The notes beneath the pieces are model-generated. The model saw nothing but the letters and a program-made list of their open reading frames with translations, had not been told where the DNA came from and did not search any database. A stretch of DNA of 64,000 bases. Origin: Lentisphaerae bacterium RIFOXYA12_64_32. Lineage in GTDB: Bacteria; Verrucomicrobiota; Lentisphaeria; Oligosphaerales; YB12-FULL-65-16. The stretch is from NCBI GenBank assembly GCA_001803235.1, contig MHBL01000443.1, forward strand, positions 1-64,000. Direction: 5' to 3'. Positions 42,514-50,665 of the stretch are shown piece by piece (position 1 is the stretch's first letter; each line of letters starts with the position of its first letter). Position numbers and translations under genes: made by a program.

Positions 42514-43395
42514 TCAGCGAAGAGAGCGTGTGCGTGGGGGGGGCGGAAGCCGGCCTTGGAACCGGGGATCGCGCTGGGCGAAGGCCTGGGCGGCTTCGAG
42601 GTAGCCGACCGGGTTGCCGATGTCGTAGCGGCGTCCGGTGTAGCGCAGGCCGTAGACGGGCGTGTGCGGCAGGACGGCGCGGATGGCGTCGGTCAACTGG
42701 ATTTCGCCGCCGCGGCCCGGGGTGGTCTGGCGCAGGGCGGCGAACACCTCGGGGGTGAGGATGTAGCGCCCGGCGATGGCCAGGTCGCTCGGGGCTTCGG
42801 CGGCGGTGGGCTTCTCGACCAGGTCTGACAACTGGTACAGGCGGTCCGACAGGCGCGTGCCGGCCACGACACCGTAGCGGCTCACCCTTTCCATGGGCAC
42901 CTGTTCCAGGCCGATCACGCAACCTCCATCGCGCTCGGTGTAGGCGTCCACAAGCTGCACGGCCGCGGGGCGTTCGCCGCACACCAGGGCATCGCCGAGC
43001 AGGACCAGGAACGGCTCTTCTCCGACGGCGCCGGCAGCGCACAGCACGGCGTGACCCAGCCCCTTCTGCTCCGTCTGCATGACGAACCGCACCCGGTCCC
43101 CGATGCGGTCAAGGCGTTCGAGTTCGCTCAGCGCCTCGGTCCTGCCGGCGGCCCGGAGGGCGGCGTTCAGCGCCGTGTCCGGCCGGAAATGGGCCGTGAT
43201 GGCATCCTTTCGCGGGCTGGTGACGATGACGACCTCGTCAACGCCGGCGGTGAGTGCTTCTTCCACGATCCACTGGATGACCGGCCGGTCGGCAACACAC
43301 ATCATTTCCTTGGGCACAGCTTTGGCGGCGGGCAGAAACCGCGTGCCGTAGCCGGCGGCGGGAATGACAGCCTTGCGGATGCGGAGGGCGCTCAC
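42514..43395 (-). CDS. galU: UTP-glucose-1-phosphate uridylyltransferase
   Basis: The 293-residue enzyme opens with IRKAVIPAAGYGTRFLPAAK and VPKEMMCVADRPVIQWIVEE, the GalU nucleotide-binding signature, and has KGLGHAVLCA and GGEIQLTDAIR later. It makes UDP-glucose from UTP and glucose-1-phosphate. The start is a GTG placed 2 bp after the stop of the upstream sugar kinase, so the two form an operon. Its stop codon lies only 2 bp from the last CRISPR repeat, with no terminator between the convergent units. Confidence 0.93.
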   Translation of the reverse strand: MSALRIRKAVIPAAGYGTRFLPAAKAVPKEMMCVADRPVIQWIVEEALTAGVDEVVIVTSPRKDAITAHFRPDTALNAALRAAGRTEALSELERLDRIGDRVRFVMQTEQKGLGHAVLCAAGAVGEEPFLVLLGDALVCGERPAAVQLVDAYTERDGGCVIGLEQVPMERVSRYGVVAGTRLSDRLYQLSDLVEKPTAAEAPSDLAIAGRYILTPEVFAALRQTTPGRGGEIQLTDAIRAVLPHTPVYGLRYTGRRYDIGNPVGYLEAAQAFAQRDPRFQGRLPPPPRTRSLR

Positions 43396-43396
43396 C

Positions 43397-44413
43397 TCAC
43401 GCCACCTCCTCCGCAGGCGGGACGACGGTGGGGCGGAGTACTCTGCAGTTGATGGTCGCCATGACGTCCACGAGGCGGCGGTACATGACGTCGTCCTCGT
43501 AGGTGCCGATGATGGCGCCGCCGGAGCCCGCGAACTTGGCCGAGGCGCCGGTGCTGCGCGCCTGCATGACCATGCGGTAGTTCTCCGGGGCGACGTGGAA
43601 GACGCGGTTGCGCAGGTCGAAGTTCGCGTTGATGAGCGCCGGCAGCGTGGCCAGGTCGCCGGCCATCAGGGTTTCGTAGGAGCGCTGTGCGAGGTCCGCA
43701 AACTCGGTCATGGCGGCCAGGATCTTCCGGTTGTGCTCCTCGAACAGGACGCGGAGCCGGCGGTGGTAGACGCCCGAGATCTCGGCGCGCAGCGGGTCGT
43801 AGGCGATGTAGAGCGGCGGCAGCCGGTCCGCCGGAATACGGACATACTCGCCGTAGCCGCGCGACTCGATCAACGGCTGGTTGAAGTCCATGAACACCAC
43901 ACCGTCGTACATCTGTGCCACGCGGTCCTGGAAGCCGCAGGTGATGCCGAGTTCGTGGTTCTCGGCCTGCCAGCAGAGCGTGGCGACGGTTTCGCGCGGA
44001 ATGTGCACCTCGTAAAACCGGAGCAGGCTCTTGAACATGGCGGTGCAGATGGCGCTCGAGCCGCCCAGCCCGACCAGGCGCGGGATGTCCGAGCGGTAGC
44101 GTACGCTGAAGTTGCGCTTCGGCAGGTGAATGCCGTGTTCGCGGCAGTACTCGACGAACACCTTGGTCGTGGCTTTGAGCAGGCGGATGCCGCCGTAGTA
44201 GCCGAACAGGCGCAACTCCTGCAGCATGGCGTCCATATCCGGGAACACGGCATCGTCCACATCGGCGGGGACAAACTGGATCTCGGGGCTCTCGTACATC
44301 GTGACCGTGGCCCCGAACTCCTGCATGGTGAAGGCAATCGTCTTGCCGTAGTAGCCGTCGGAAGGGTTTCCGATCAGGCCGGCGCGGGCGTAGGAAGTGG
44401 TCTCAAGCAGCAT
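43397..44413 (-). CDS. GHMP-family sugar kinase, glucuronokinase-like
   Basis: The 338-residue protein has the GHMP ATP-binding motif LVGLGGSSAICTA at residues 113-125. Its N-terminus, ARAGLIGNPSDGYYGKTIAF, closely resembles plant glucuronokinases, which phosphorylate D-glucuronate at C1. The C-terminal motif is KFAGSGGAIIGTYED. With GalU encoded directly downstream, a route from free uronic acid or sugar to the 1-phosphate and then the UDP-sugar is plausible; the true substrate is not shown. An ATG 39 bp upstream is also in frame; the start at 44413 fits the conserved domain. Confidence 0.75.
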   Translation of the reverse strand: MLLETTSYARAGLIGNPSDGYYGKTIAFTMQEFGATVTMYESPEIQFVPADVDDAVFPDMDAMLQELRLFGYYGGIRLLKATTKVFVEYCREHGIHLPKRNFSVRYRSDIPRLVGLGGSSAICTAMFKSLLRFYEVHIPRETVATLCWQAENHELGITCGFQDRVAQMYDGVVFMDFNQPLIESRGYGEYVRIPADRLPPLYIAYDPLRAEISGVYHRRLRVLFEEHNRKILAAMTEFADLAQRSYETLMAGDLATLPALINANFDLRNRVFHVAPENYRMVMQARSTGASAKFAGSGGAIIGTYEDDVMYRRLVDVMATINCRVLRPTVVPPAEEVA

Positions 44414-44511
44414 GAATAATCGGTTCTCCGTGTGCCGCTGCCGCTGCGCCACGCACGGCGGCGTCGCATCCGGCCGCGAGACTTGTTGTCACCTCGGCTC
44501 GTTGATTGGGC

Positions 44512-45699
44512 CTACAGCCCGTAGGCGGCGGCGACCTTCTTGCCGAGCTGGTCGGCGGCGAGCTTGCGCAGGTCCATGGCCTTGCCCACGGTGACGCCAT
44601 CGGCGACCTTCTCGCCCTGTTGCAGGCTGGTCTCGGCGCCTTCCAGGACGAGAGTGGTGTAGAAGCCGAGTTCGCCTGGCGTCATCATGCGTTCCTGGGT
44701 CTTTGCGTCGAGCTTGCCATTGCGGTAGGCGAGGAACTTCTGGTACAGACGTCCCGGGCTGGTGATGCCGTAACCGGTGACCGTGCCGTCCTTCTCGAAG
44801 TTGCGGAACAGCGGGTTGACCTGGAAGATGCCGTCCGGGTGGATCTCGTAAAACCCTGGGTTGTCGAGGCCCAGGTCGAACAGGCCCTTGGCGCAGATCA
44901 TACGGCTGGACTGCACGGTGGTCGCGTGCGCGGTGTTGGGCAGGTGCCAGCCGGTGATGATATGGGCGTGCGCGCCGTTGGCGAAGCGCACTTCGGTGTC
45001 GACCAAGTCGTAGCCTTTGATGACCGGCCGTGGCTGCAGCGCGGGCAGGGCGTGGGCGTATCCGACCGCCTTGACCTCGATCGGGGTCAGGTTCACGACC
45101 TTGATCAGTGCATCGGCCATATGCACGGTCAGGAACGAGATCGGCGTGTTGCGCTCGGCAAAGTCCGGTGAGGCGAAGAACATCGGCTTGTGGTTCGGGT
45201 CGGCCACCATCAGTTTATCGACCATGTACCACACGCCGACCTGGAATTGCCCGTAGCGGCCGCTCTGGTACCGCGCCTCGGCTTCCTTGATGCGCGGGTC
45301 TTCGCGCTTGTGGAAGTCGATACCGAGGAGGCGGCCGGTCTTCCGGGCCGTCTCAATCATGGCATGCGCATCCTTGAGCTTGGCCGCCGTCGGCTTGGGT
45401 ACGACGACGTCGAGCCCGGCGTTCAGGCAATCGATGGTGGGCCCGGCGTGAATGTGATCCGGCGTGTTGACCTGGGCCGCATCGAGCTCAACCTTCTCGA
45501 GCATTTCCTTGTGGCTGGTGAAGCGGCGGTTCTGCGGGACCTTGAACGTGTCGCAGAACCACGTGCGGAACTGATCGTTGGGGTCGGCGACCGCGGCGAT
45601 GTCCAGCATGTCGGTGAAGTCGCTGTGGAAATACAGGTGCTGGTAGATCTCGCGCACCACCGACCCAACACCGATGACCCCGACTCTGAGTTTCTTCAT
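44512..45699 (-). CDS. Gfo/Idh/MocA-family oxidoreductase
   Basis: The 395-residue protein begins MKKLRVGVIGVGSVVREIYQ, a Rossmann NAD(P) site, followed by NTPDHIHAGPTIDCLNAGLD. The usual catalytic-region EKP motif is changed to PKP (residues 101-103 in VVVPKPTAAK), so the conserved glutamate is a proline. The C-terminal domain (DFHKREDPRIKEAE, then VHMADALIKVVNL) is typical. The family oxidises or epimerises sugars, inositols and uronic acids; substrate unknown. GGGGAG lies upstream of the ATG at 45699. Confidence 0.85.
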   Translation of the reverse strand: MKKLRVGVIGVGSVVREIYQHLYFHSDFTDMLDIAAVADPNDQFRTWFCDTFKVPQNRRFTSHKEMLEKVELDAAQVNTPDHIHAGPTIDCLNAGLDVVVPKPTAAKLKDAHAMIETARKTGRLLGIDFHKREDPRIKEAEARYQSGRYGQFQVGVWYMVDKLMVADPNHKPMFFASPDFAERNTPISFLTVHMADALIKVVNLTPIEVKAVGYAHALPALQPRPVIKGYDLVDTEVRFANGAHAHIITGWHLPNTAHATTVQSSRMICAKGLFDLGLDNPGFYEIHPDGIFQVNPLFRNFEKDGTVTGYGITSPGRLYQKFLAYRNGKLDAKTQERMMTPGELGFYTTLVLEGAETSLQQGEKVADGVTVGKAMDLRKLAADQLGKKVAAAYGL

Positions 45700-45776
45700 T
45701 TGCACAATCTCCCCTGGATGCCAGTCAGCGATACGAAGGACGTATGAAGGCGCCTCGCGGCGGCCGCAGGAGCGGC

Positions 45777-46793
45777 TCAGACTTCCATGGTCCAGGCGTG
45801 GGTATCCGGCGTCTCGCCGTCCTGGATGGCCTTGACCTGTTTGCAGAGCTTCTCGAGGACCGGGCCGCAGCCGTCGCGCGGGCCGACGCGGATCGTCAGG
45901 TCGCCGCGGACGATCTCGTTGACCGGCGTGATCACCACCGCCGTGCCGCACGCCCCGATCTCGGCGAAATCCGCCAACTCGTCGAAGGCGACACGCCGCA
46001 CTTCGACCGGCATGCCTAAGTCCCGCGCCAGTTGCTGCAGGCTCATGTTCGTGATGCTCGGCAGAATGGACTGGGACTCCGCGGTGACGTAATGCCCAGC
46101 CTTGCTGATGCCCACGAAGTTCGACGTGCCGAATTCCTCGACGTACCGGTGCTCCTTGGCATCAAGGTACAGCTCGACTGCGAAACCCCTGTCGTGCGCG
46201 ACGCGGTGCGGTTCCAGGCTGGCCGCGTAGTTGCCCGCCACCTTGATGTGCCCGACGCCGAGCGGCGCGGCGCGGTCGTAGTCGTCCAGAACCACGGCAC
46301 GGACGGGTTTCATGCCGCCTTTGTAGTAGGCGCCCACCGGCACCACCATGACGATGAAGGTGTACTCCTTGGCGGGGTTCACCCCGATCTGCGGTCCGGA
46401 TCCGAACAGCAGCGGTCGCACGTACAGCGATCCGCCTGTGCCGTAGGGCGGGACGTAGTCGATGTTGGCCCGGATGGCGCGCTTGACGGCGTCGAGGAAC
46501 ATGGCTTCGGGCACCTCGGGCATGCAGATGCGCCGGGCGGTGGTCGCCATGCGCCGGGCGTTGGCGTCCGCCCGGAACACACGCACTTTGCCGTCTTTGC
46601 AACGGAAGGCCTTCAGCCCTTCAAAGGCGGTCTGACCGTAGTGCAGGACGGTTGCGGCGATGTGCAGATTACAATGCGGATCGGCAACCTGTTCGCCGTC
46701 GTTCCATTTGCCGTCGCGCCAGAGGTAGCGGACGTGGCAATCGGTGTCCATGTACTCGAACCCGAGCTTGCTCCAATCGATAGACTTTTTCAC
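45777..46793 (-). CDS. ilvE: Branched-chain amino acid aminotransferase
   Basis: The 338-residue fold-type IV PLP enzyme shows HYGQTAFEGLKAFRCKDGKV, LYVRPLLFGSGPQIGVNPA, the PLP lysine in GHIKVAGNYAASLEPH and EFGTSNFVGI, matching the longer BCAT type. It catalyses the last step of Val, Leu and Ile synthesis. The frame opens with a GTG at 46793 (then KKSIDWSKLGFEY); there is no clear ribosome-binding site, so the start is less certain than the identity. Confidence 0.94.
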   Translation of the reverse strand: MKKSIDWSKLGFEYMDTDCHVRYLWRDGKWNDGEQVADPHCNLHIAATVLHYGQTAFEGLKAFRCKDGKVRVFRADANARRMATTARRICMPEVPEAMFLDAVKRAIRANIDYVPPYGTGGSLYVRPLLFGSGPQIGVNPAKEYTFIVMVVPVGAYYKGGMKPVRAVVLDDYDRAAPLGVGHIKVAGNYAASLEPHRVAHDRGFAVELYLDAKEHRYVEEFGTSNFVGISKAGHYVTAESQSILPSITNMSLQQLARDLGMPVEVRRVAFDELADFAEIGACGTAVVITPVNEIVRGDLTIRVGPRDGCGPVLEKLCKQVKAIQDGETPDTHAWTMEV

Positions 46794-46936
46794 CTCTGAC
46801 GTATCCTCATGTTTGCCGTTCAGCCGGGTCGCCCGGGGATGTGTGTGCGGGCTCCGCCCGACGGGGTTGCCACCGAAAACACCTCGGTAGTTTAGCCCGG
46901 GTTCCGCGTCCGCGCCAGAGCGCTCACAGGAATAAC

Positions 46937-46957
46937 GTAATGCGTCAGTCGTGGGTG
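46937..46957 (+). repeat. GTAATGCGTCAG dispersed motif, long form
   Basis: GTAATGCGTCAGTCGTGGGT here matches the sequence at 58274 with one difference, and the first 12 bases match the ends of the 42-bp repeats at 18699-18710 and 22820-22831. It lies in the gap between ilvE and rpsD. Confidence 0.55.
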
Positions 46958-46997
46958 CACGGTTGGGCGGTAGATGGCCAAGGTCGCTAAATGAAAA

Positions 46998-47021
46998 GAG
47001 GCCGTCGCTATCGACGGCCTC
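46998..47021 (-). terminator. Rho-independent terminator of rpsD
   Basis: A perfect 10-bp stem (GAGGCCGTCG with CGACGGCCTC) around a 4-base loop lies 33 bp after the rpsD stop on the minus strand and is followed by TTTTCATTT. Confidence 0.85.
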
Positions 47022-47054
47022 CTGAAAGTCGTGTTCGGCAATCGCGCCGTCGAC

Positions 47055-47654
47055 TTAGCGAGCGTAGAATTCGACCACGCGCATGATCTCGATATTGGCG
47101 GGGATTTCCTCTGTCAGAGGCTCGCGTGCCACCGTCACCTTGCAGTTTTCCTTCTCGAGTTCCAGGTAGGGCGGGGCCACGATATCCGTCTTCTGTGCGA
47201 TGTTCGCAATCGCCGGAGAACGTTGCGCATTGACCGAAACCACCTGCCCGGGCTTGACCCGGCAGGAGCAGCGGTTGACAACCTTGCCGTCGATCAGGAT
47301 ATGCCGGTGTGAAATCGCCTGCTTGGCGGCGAAGACCGTGGGGGCCAAGCCGCTGCGATACACGATGCTGGACAGGCGCATCTCAAGGTTGCGGAGCAGT
47401 TTCTCGCCAGTCGACCCGGTACCGGCCTTGGCCTTGCGGTAGGCGAACACGAGCTCCTGCTCGTTCAGATCATACAAAGCGCGCAGTTTCTGCTTCTCCA
47501 TCATGAGGATTCCGTAGGTGGAGAGCTTGGTCCGGCGCCGCTGGTTCCCATGCGGTCCGGGAGCGTACGGGCGCTTGTTGCTCGGACATTTCGGGCTGCC
47601 CCAGATGCAGCTCCCAACCCGGCGGCACAGCTTGTGTTTGGGTCCGCGTTTCAC
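47055..47654 (-). CDS. rpsD: 30S ribosomal protein S4
   Basis: The 199-residue protein has the S4 N-terminal part (YAPGPHGNQRRRTKLSTYGI), EKQKLRALYDLNEQEL and the RNA-binding S4 domain with MRLSSIVYRSGLAPTVFAAK and HRHILIDGKVVNRCSCRVKP. S4 nucleates 30S assembly on 16S rRNA. The first residues contain Cys at 10, 16 and 23, as in zinc-binding-type S4 proteins. The start codon is GTG, with AGGAGA 9 bp upstream. It stands alone here, away from any rpsK-rpoA-type operon. Confidence 0.97.
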   Translation of the reverse strand: MKRGPKHKLCRRVGSCIWGSPKCPSNKRPYAPGPHGNQRRRTKLSTYGILMMEKQKLRALYDLNEQELVFAYRKAKAGTGSTGEKLLRNLEMRLSSIVYRSGLAPTVFAAKQAISHRHILIDGKVVNRCSCRVKPGQVVSVNAQRSPAIANIAQKTDIVAPPYLELEKENCKVTVAREPLTEEIPANIEIMRVVEFYAR

Positions 47655-47979
47655 AGTAGCTTCTCTCCTAGGTGTTCTGCCGTTCCGCGTTCACGTTTGG
47701 TGTTGCCTGCACGGGTTTACGTCCGCGGCACATTAAGCCGCCGGACTCAAGCTGAGCCTTGACACGGCCGCTTGAGGCAAGAATGGAACGACGAAACGCT
47801 TACTTTACACTCGGGAGCGCGGGTTTCAACCCGACTGGACCGCGCCAAACCATGGGCAGGCGGTTGCCGGTTGCGGAACAGGAGAGCGGTTCGGGTTGGC
47901 TCGGGGGCTTGCGACGCTTGCCTTGCCCCGCGGCCAAAGGCCCTGAGCAACCCCACGGCCTTGCCGAGGGCGCGTCGAA
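47655..47979. other. Intergenic stretch between tRNA-Gln and rpsD
   Basis: These 325 bp must contain the rpsD promoter and the tRNA 3' processing and termination signals, all on the minus strand. I see no coding frame with homology. A palindrome, CGGGTTTCAACCCG, lies at about 47820-47833. Confidence 0.5.
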
Positions 47980-48053
47980 TGGCTGCCCGGCCTGGACTTG
48001 AACCAAGACAAACTGATCCAGAGTCAGTTGTGCTACCATTACACCACCGGGCA
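47980..48053 (-). tRNA. tRNA-Gln (anticodon CTG)
   Basis: Read on the minus strand, the acceptor arm TGCCCGG pairs with CCGGGCA, followed by discriminator G and an encoded CCA. The anticodon stem ACTGA/TCAGT encloses the loop CTCTGGA with anticodon CTG, and the T-arm has GGTTCAAGTCC. The gene reads CAG codons. A promoter fits directly upstream. Confidence 0.95.
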
Positions 48054-48072
48054 GTCCGGCGTACTCTGCAAA

Positions 48073-48100
48073 TTATAGCTCGCCCTCGGCAGAAAACAAG
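48073..48100 (-). promoter_or_regulatory. tRNA-Gln promoter
   Basis: TTGTTT (48095-48100) and a perfect TATAAT (48073-48078), 16 bp apart on the minus strand, lie 20 bp upstream of the tRNA 5' end. The truncated MITE copy begins only 10 bp beyond the -35 element. Confidence 0.7.
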
Positions 48101-48110
48101 CCGATTCCGC

Positions 48111-48240
48111 GTCTCGGAAGGCCACGCCTCTGCGCACACCAAGTAGGGGCGGCCTGTCCTCAGGCCGCCCCCCCCCCGGCGTGGGGACACGCCGGGGGGA
48201 CTCGCCGCACGTGACGGTCACGAATCTTGAAACAGCCCTG
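48111..48240. mobile_element. Left-truncated copy of the 155-bp MITE
   Basis: The segment from CGTCTCGGAAGGCCACGCCT to the right terminal repeat ATCTTGAAACAGCCCTG (48224-48240) matches 7939-8067 with about ten differences. The left terminal repeat is missing, and tRNA-promoter sequence stands in its place. No target duplication can be recognised. Confidence 0.8.
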
Positions 48241-48345
48241 ATTCGACAGTCCCATGTGTGGAAAGGCATGTCTTGACAGGTATACTATCTAGCTTGCGAC
48301 GACAAGTAAGCTAACGGTATCTATACAACTTAGCACGGAGCTTTC

Positions 48346-49443
48346 ATGCCATTCGAACGAGGAACGGTTTCCTTCCGAGTCTGCCACCTGCCCGGGCCCA
48401 TGCCGGACGACGCGTTGGAGCGGTTTGCGCGCAAGGCGGCGGTGCCGCTGGAACAGGTCAAGGATGAGCCGCTTTGGGGGTGGGTTTCGGGCCGGCACCT
48501 GCTCGAGCGGCGCATTGACGAGCAGACGGCGTACATGGGCGGGTACCTGCACCTTTGCCTGCGGCAGGCGGAGCGTAAGATCCCCAACGCCCTGTTGCGC
48601 GCCGAGTGCCGTATGGCGGAACTCACGACGGAAGAGGCGCAGGGCGCGCCGGTGAACCGCAAGGAGAAGAAACGCATCAAGCAGGAGATCACCGAACGGC
48701 TGTTGCCGCAGATGCCGCCGCAGCTTTCGGGCACCCCGTTTGTCGTAGACTCCAACGACAGCCGCCTGTATGTGGGCACGACGTCGCCGAAGCAGCTCGA
48801 CCTGTTCCTGGGGCTCTTTTGTCAGACGGTCGGGTTCGAGCCGGTTCCCTTGACGCCAGACACGGTCGCCAAGGCGTTGCTGGACGTGAACCCCGAGACC
48901 CTGCCGCTGCTGAACTTTTCCCCCGACTTGGCGGACGTCAATGCGGGCGGCTCGGTCGGACAGAACTTCCTGACTTGGCTGTGGTTCTTTCTTGAGGATC
49001 GGAATGGCGTTCTGCCGGCGTCGCAGTTGGGCGAGTTCTCGATGCTGCTCGACGGGCCGCTGGTGTTTGTCTCCGAAGGTGGCGGCGCACTCGATTGCGT
49101 GATCCGCAAGGGCATGCCCACGGCGAGCGCCGAGGCGAAGACCGCACTGATGGTCGGCAAGAAGCTGAAGCGCGCCAAGCTTGTCCTGGCGCGCAAGCGG
49201 GGCGAGGAATGGTCGGTCACTCTGGACGCGGACGAGTTCGTGTTCCGGTCGTTGAAACTGCCCGAGGGCGAGGCGCTGGACCCTGGCAGCATCTTTGAGG
49301 AGCGCATGACGAACCTGTACACCTTTCAGAAGGTGTTCTTCGCGCTGTTCGAGCACTACGTCGCCGAGTTTGCGCAGAAGGGTAAAGCCAAAGCGTTCCA
49401 GGAAAGAGCGAAGAAGTGGGTCAAGGAGCGCGACGCGCGTTGA
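48346..49443 (+). CDS. RdgC-like recombination-associated protein
   Basis: The 365-residue protein resembles RdgC: an opening strand region, a WGWVSGRHLLERRID segment, the conserved NRKEKKRIKQEITERLLPQM helix and VDSNDSRLYVGTTSPKQLDL. RdgC forms a ring around double-stranded DNA and modulates RecA loading in proteobacteria, where it is best known. The C-terminal half diverges more. GGAG precedes the ATG. It appears to be a single-gene unit between the MITE copy and trpS. Confidence 0.7.
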   Translation: MPFERGTVSFRVCHLPGPMPDDALERFARKAAVPLEQVKDEPLWGWVSGRHLLERRIDEQTAYMGGYLHLCLRQAERKIPNALLRAECRMAELTTEEAQGAPVNRKEKKRIKQEITERLLPQMPPQLSGTPFVVDSNDSRLYVGTTSPKQLDLFLGLFCQTVGFEPVPLTPDTVAKALLDVNPETLPLLNFSPDLADVNAGGSVGQNFLTWLWFFLEDRNGVLPASQLGEFSMLLDGPLVFVSEGGGALDCVIRKGMPTASAEAKTALMVGKKLKRAKLVLARKRGEEWSVTLDADEFVFRSLKLPEGEALDPGSIFEERMTNLYTFQKVFFALFEHYVAEFAQKGKAKAFQERAKKWVKERDAR

Positions 49444-49501
49444 GGCCCCCAAACCTCTGACGCTTTGAACCCCTGAACCTTACCCACAAGGATGGTGTAC
49501 C

Positions 49502-50479
49502 ATGAGTGCGGTCCGCAAGCGTGTGCTTTCCGGGATCCAGCCTTCGGGCGATCTGCATCTGGGCAACTACTTCGGCATGATGCGGCCGGCGATCGAGCTG
49601 CAGGAGCAGCACGACTGCTTCTACTTCATCGCTGACTACCACGCGTTGACGCAGCTTCCGGATCCGGCCGCGCTGCGCGAGCGCAGTCGCAACGTGGCGA
49701 TCGATTTCCTGGCGTGCGGGCTGGACCCGGCCAAGACGGTGCTCTTCCGTCAGTCGGACGTGCCGCAGGTTTCGGAACTGATGTGGGTTCTGGCCTGCCT
49801 GACGCCGCTCGGGTTGCTCGAGCGCTGCCACAGTTACAAGGATAAGATAGCCAAGGGGCTGTCGCCCAATCACGGTCTGTTCAGCTACCCGGTGCTGATG
49901 GCGGCGGATATTCTCGTTTACGGATCGCATATTGTCCCGGTCGGCCGGGATCAGAAGCAGCACGTCGAGGTGACGCGTGACTTGGCCATTCGGTTCAACA
50001 ACCAGTACGGCGAGGTGCTGACCATTCCCGACTGTCTGATTCGCGAGGAAGTGGCTGTGGTGCCGGGCGTGGACGGCGAGAAGATGTCGAAGAGTTACGG
50101 CAACACGATCGAGCTTTTCGGTGACCCCAAGGCGATTAAGGCCAAGATCATGCGGATCGTGACCGACTCGACGCCGATGGAGGCGCCCAAGGACCCGAGC
50201 AAGTGCAACGTGTTCGCGCTGTACCGACTCCTGGCCAGCGAACAGGAGACGGAGGCGTTGCGTCAGCGCTACCTCGCCGGCGGCATGGGCTACGGCCACG
50301 CCAAGCAGGCCCTGCACGAGAAGTACACCGAGTGCTTCAAGCCGTTTGCCGACCGGCGGCGCGAACTGGCGGACAATCCGGACCGGGTCGAAGGGATTCT
50401 GCAGGACGGTGCGGCCAGGGCCCGCGCCGAGGCGACGAAGACCATGGCTGCGGTGCGGCGCGCCATCGGTCTGGTCTGA
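49502..50479 (+). CDS. trpS: Tryptophanyl-tRNA synthetase
   Basis: The 325-residue class I synthetase has the HIGH-type motif in SGIQPSGDLHLGNYFG and the KMSKS motif in GEKMSKSYGNTIELF. DCFYFIADYHALTQL and PVLMAADILVYGSHIVPVG are also typical. It charges tRNA-Trp. The length is normal and the ATG has an AAGGATGG site upstream. Confidence 0.97.
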   Translation: MSAVRKRVLSGIQPSGDLHLGNYFGMMRPAIELQEQHDCFYFIADYHALTQLPDPAALRERSRNVAIDFLACGLDPAKTVLFRQSDVPQVSELMWVLACLTPLGLLERCHSYKDKIAKGLSPNHGLFSYPVLMAADILVYGSHIVPVGRDQKQHVEVTRDLAIRFNNQYGEVLTIPDCLIREEVAVVPGVDGEKMSKSYGNTIELFGDPKAIKAKIMRIVTDSTPMEAPKDPSKCNVFALYRLLASEQETEALRQRYLAGGMGYGHAKQALHEKYTECFKPFADRRRELADNPDRVEGILQDGAARARAEATKTMAAVRRAIGLV

Positions 50480-50665
50480 AGGGTTCGGGAGCGCTCCGGG
50501 TTTGCCGGTGTGCGCCGGTCGCATTCGTGATGTGGCGTGCGACGGAACGCCATCCTCCGTCAACGGCTGGCCCCACGTTCTTCGCCAGGTGCCCATTCGG
50601 TATTCCTGAACCCTGATCGGCAACGGCCGCGGCGACCCAAACCCAAAACAATACGAGACTGCAAC

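Noticed and set aside
42022-42828. Open frames running through the CRISPR array with a repeated [13 protein letters not shown] pattern
   Set aside because: The protein repeats are only the translation of the 61-bp DNA period; the spacers are unrelated to each other.
48273-48286. TTGACA followed closely by TATACT upstream of the RdgC-like gene
   Set aside because: The two hexamers are only 2 bp apart and cannot act as a -35/-10 pair; no alternative partner at 15-19 bp was convincing.
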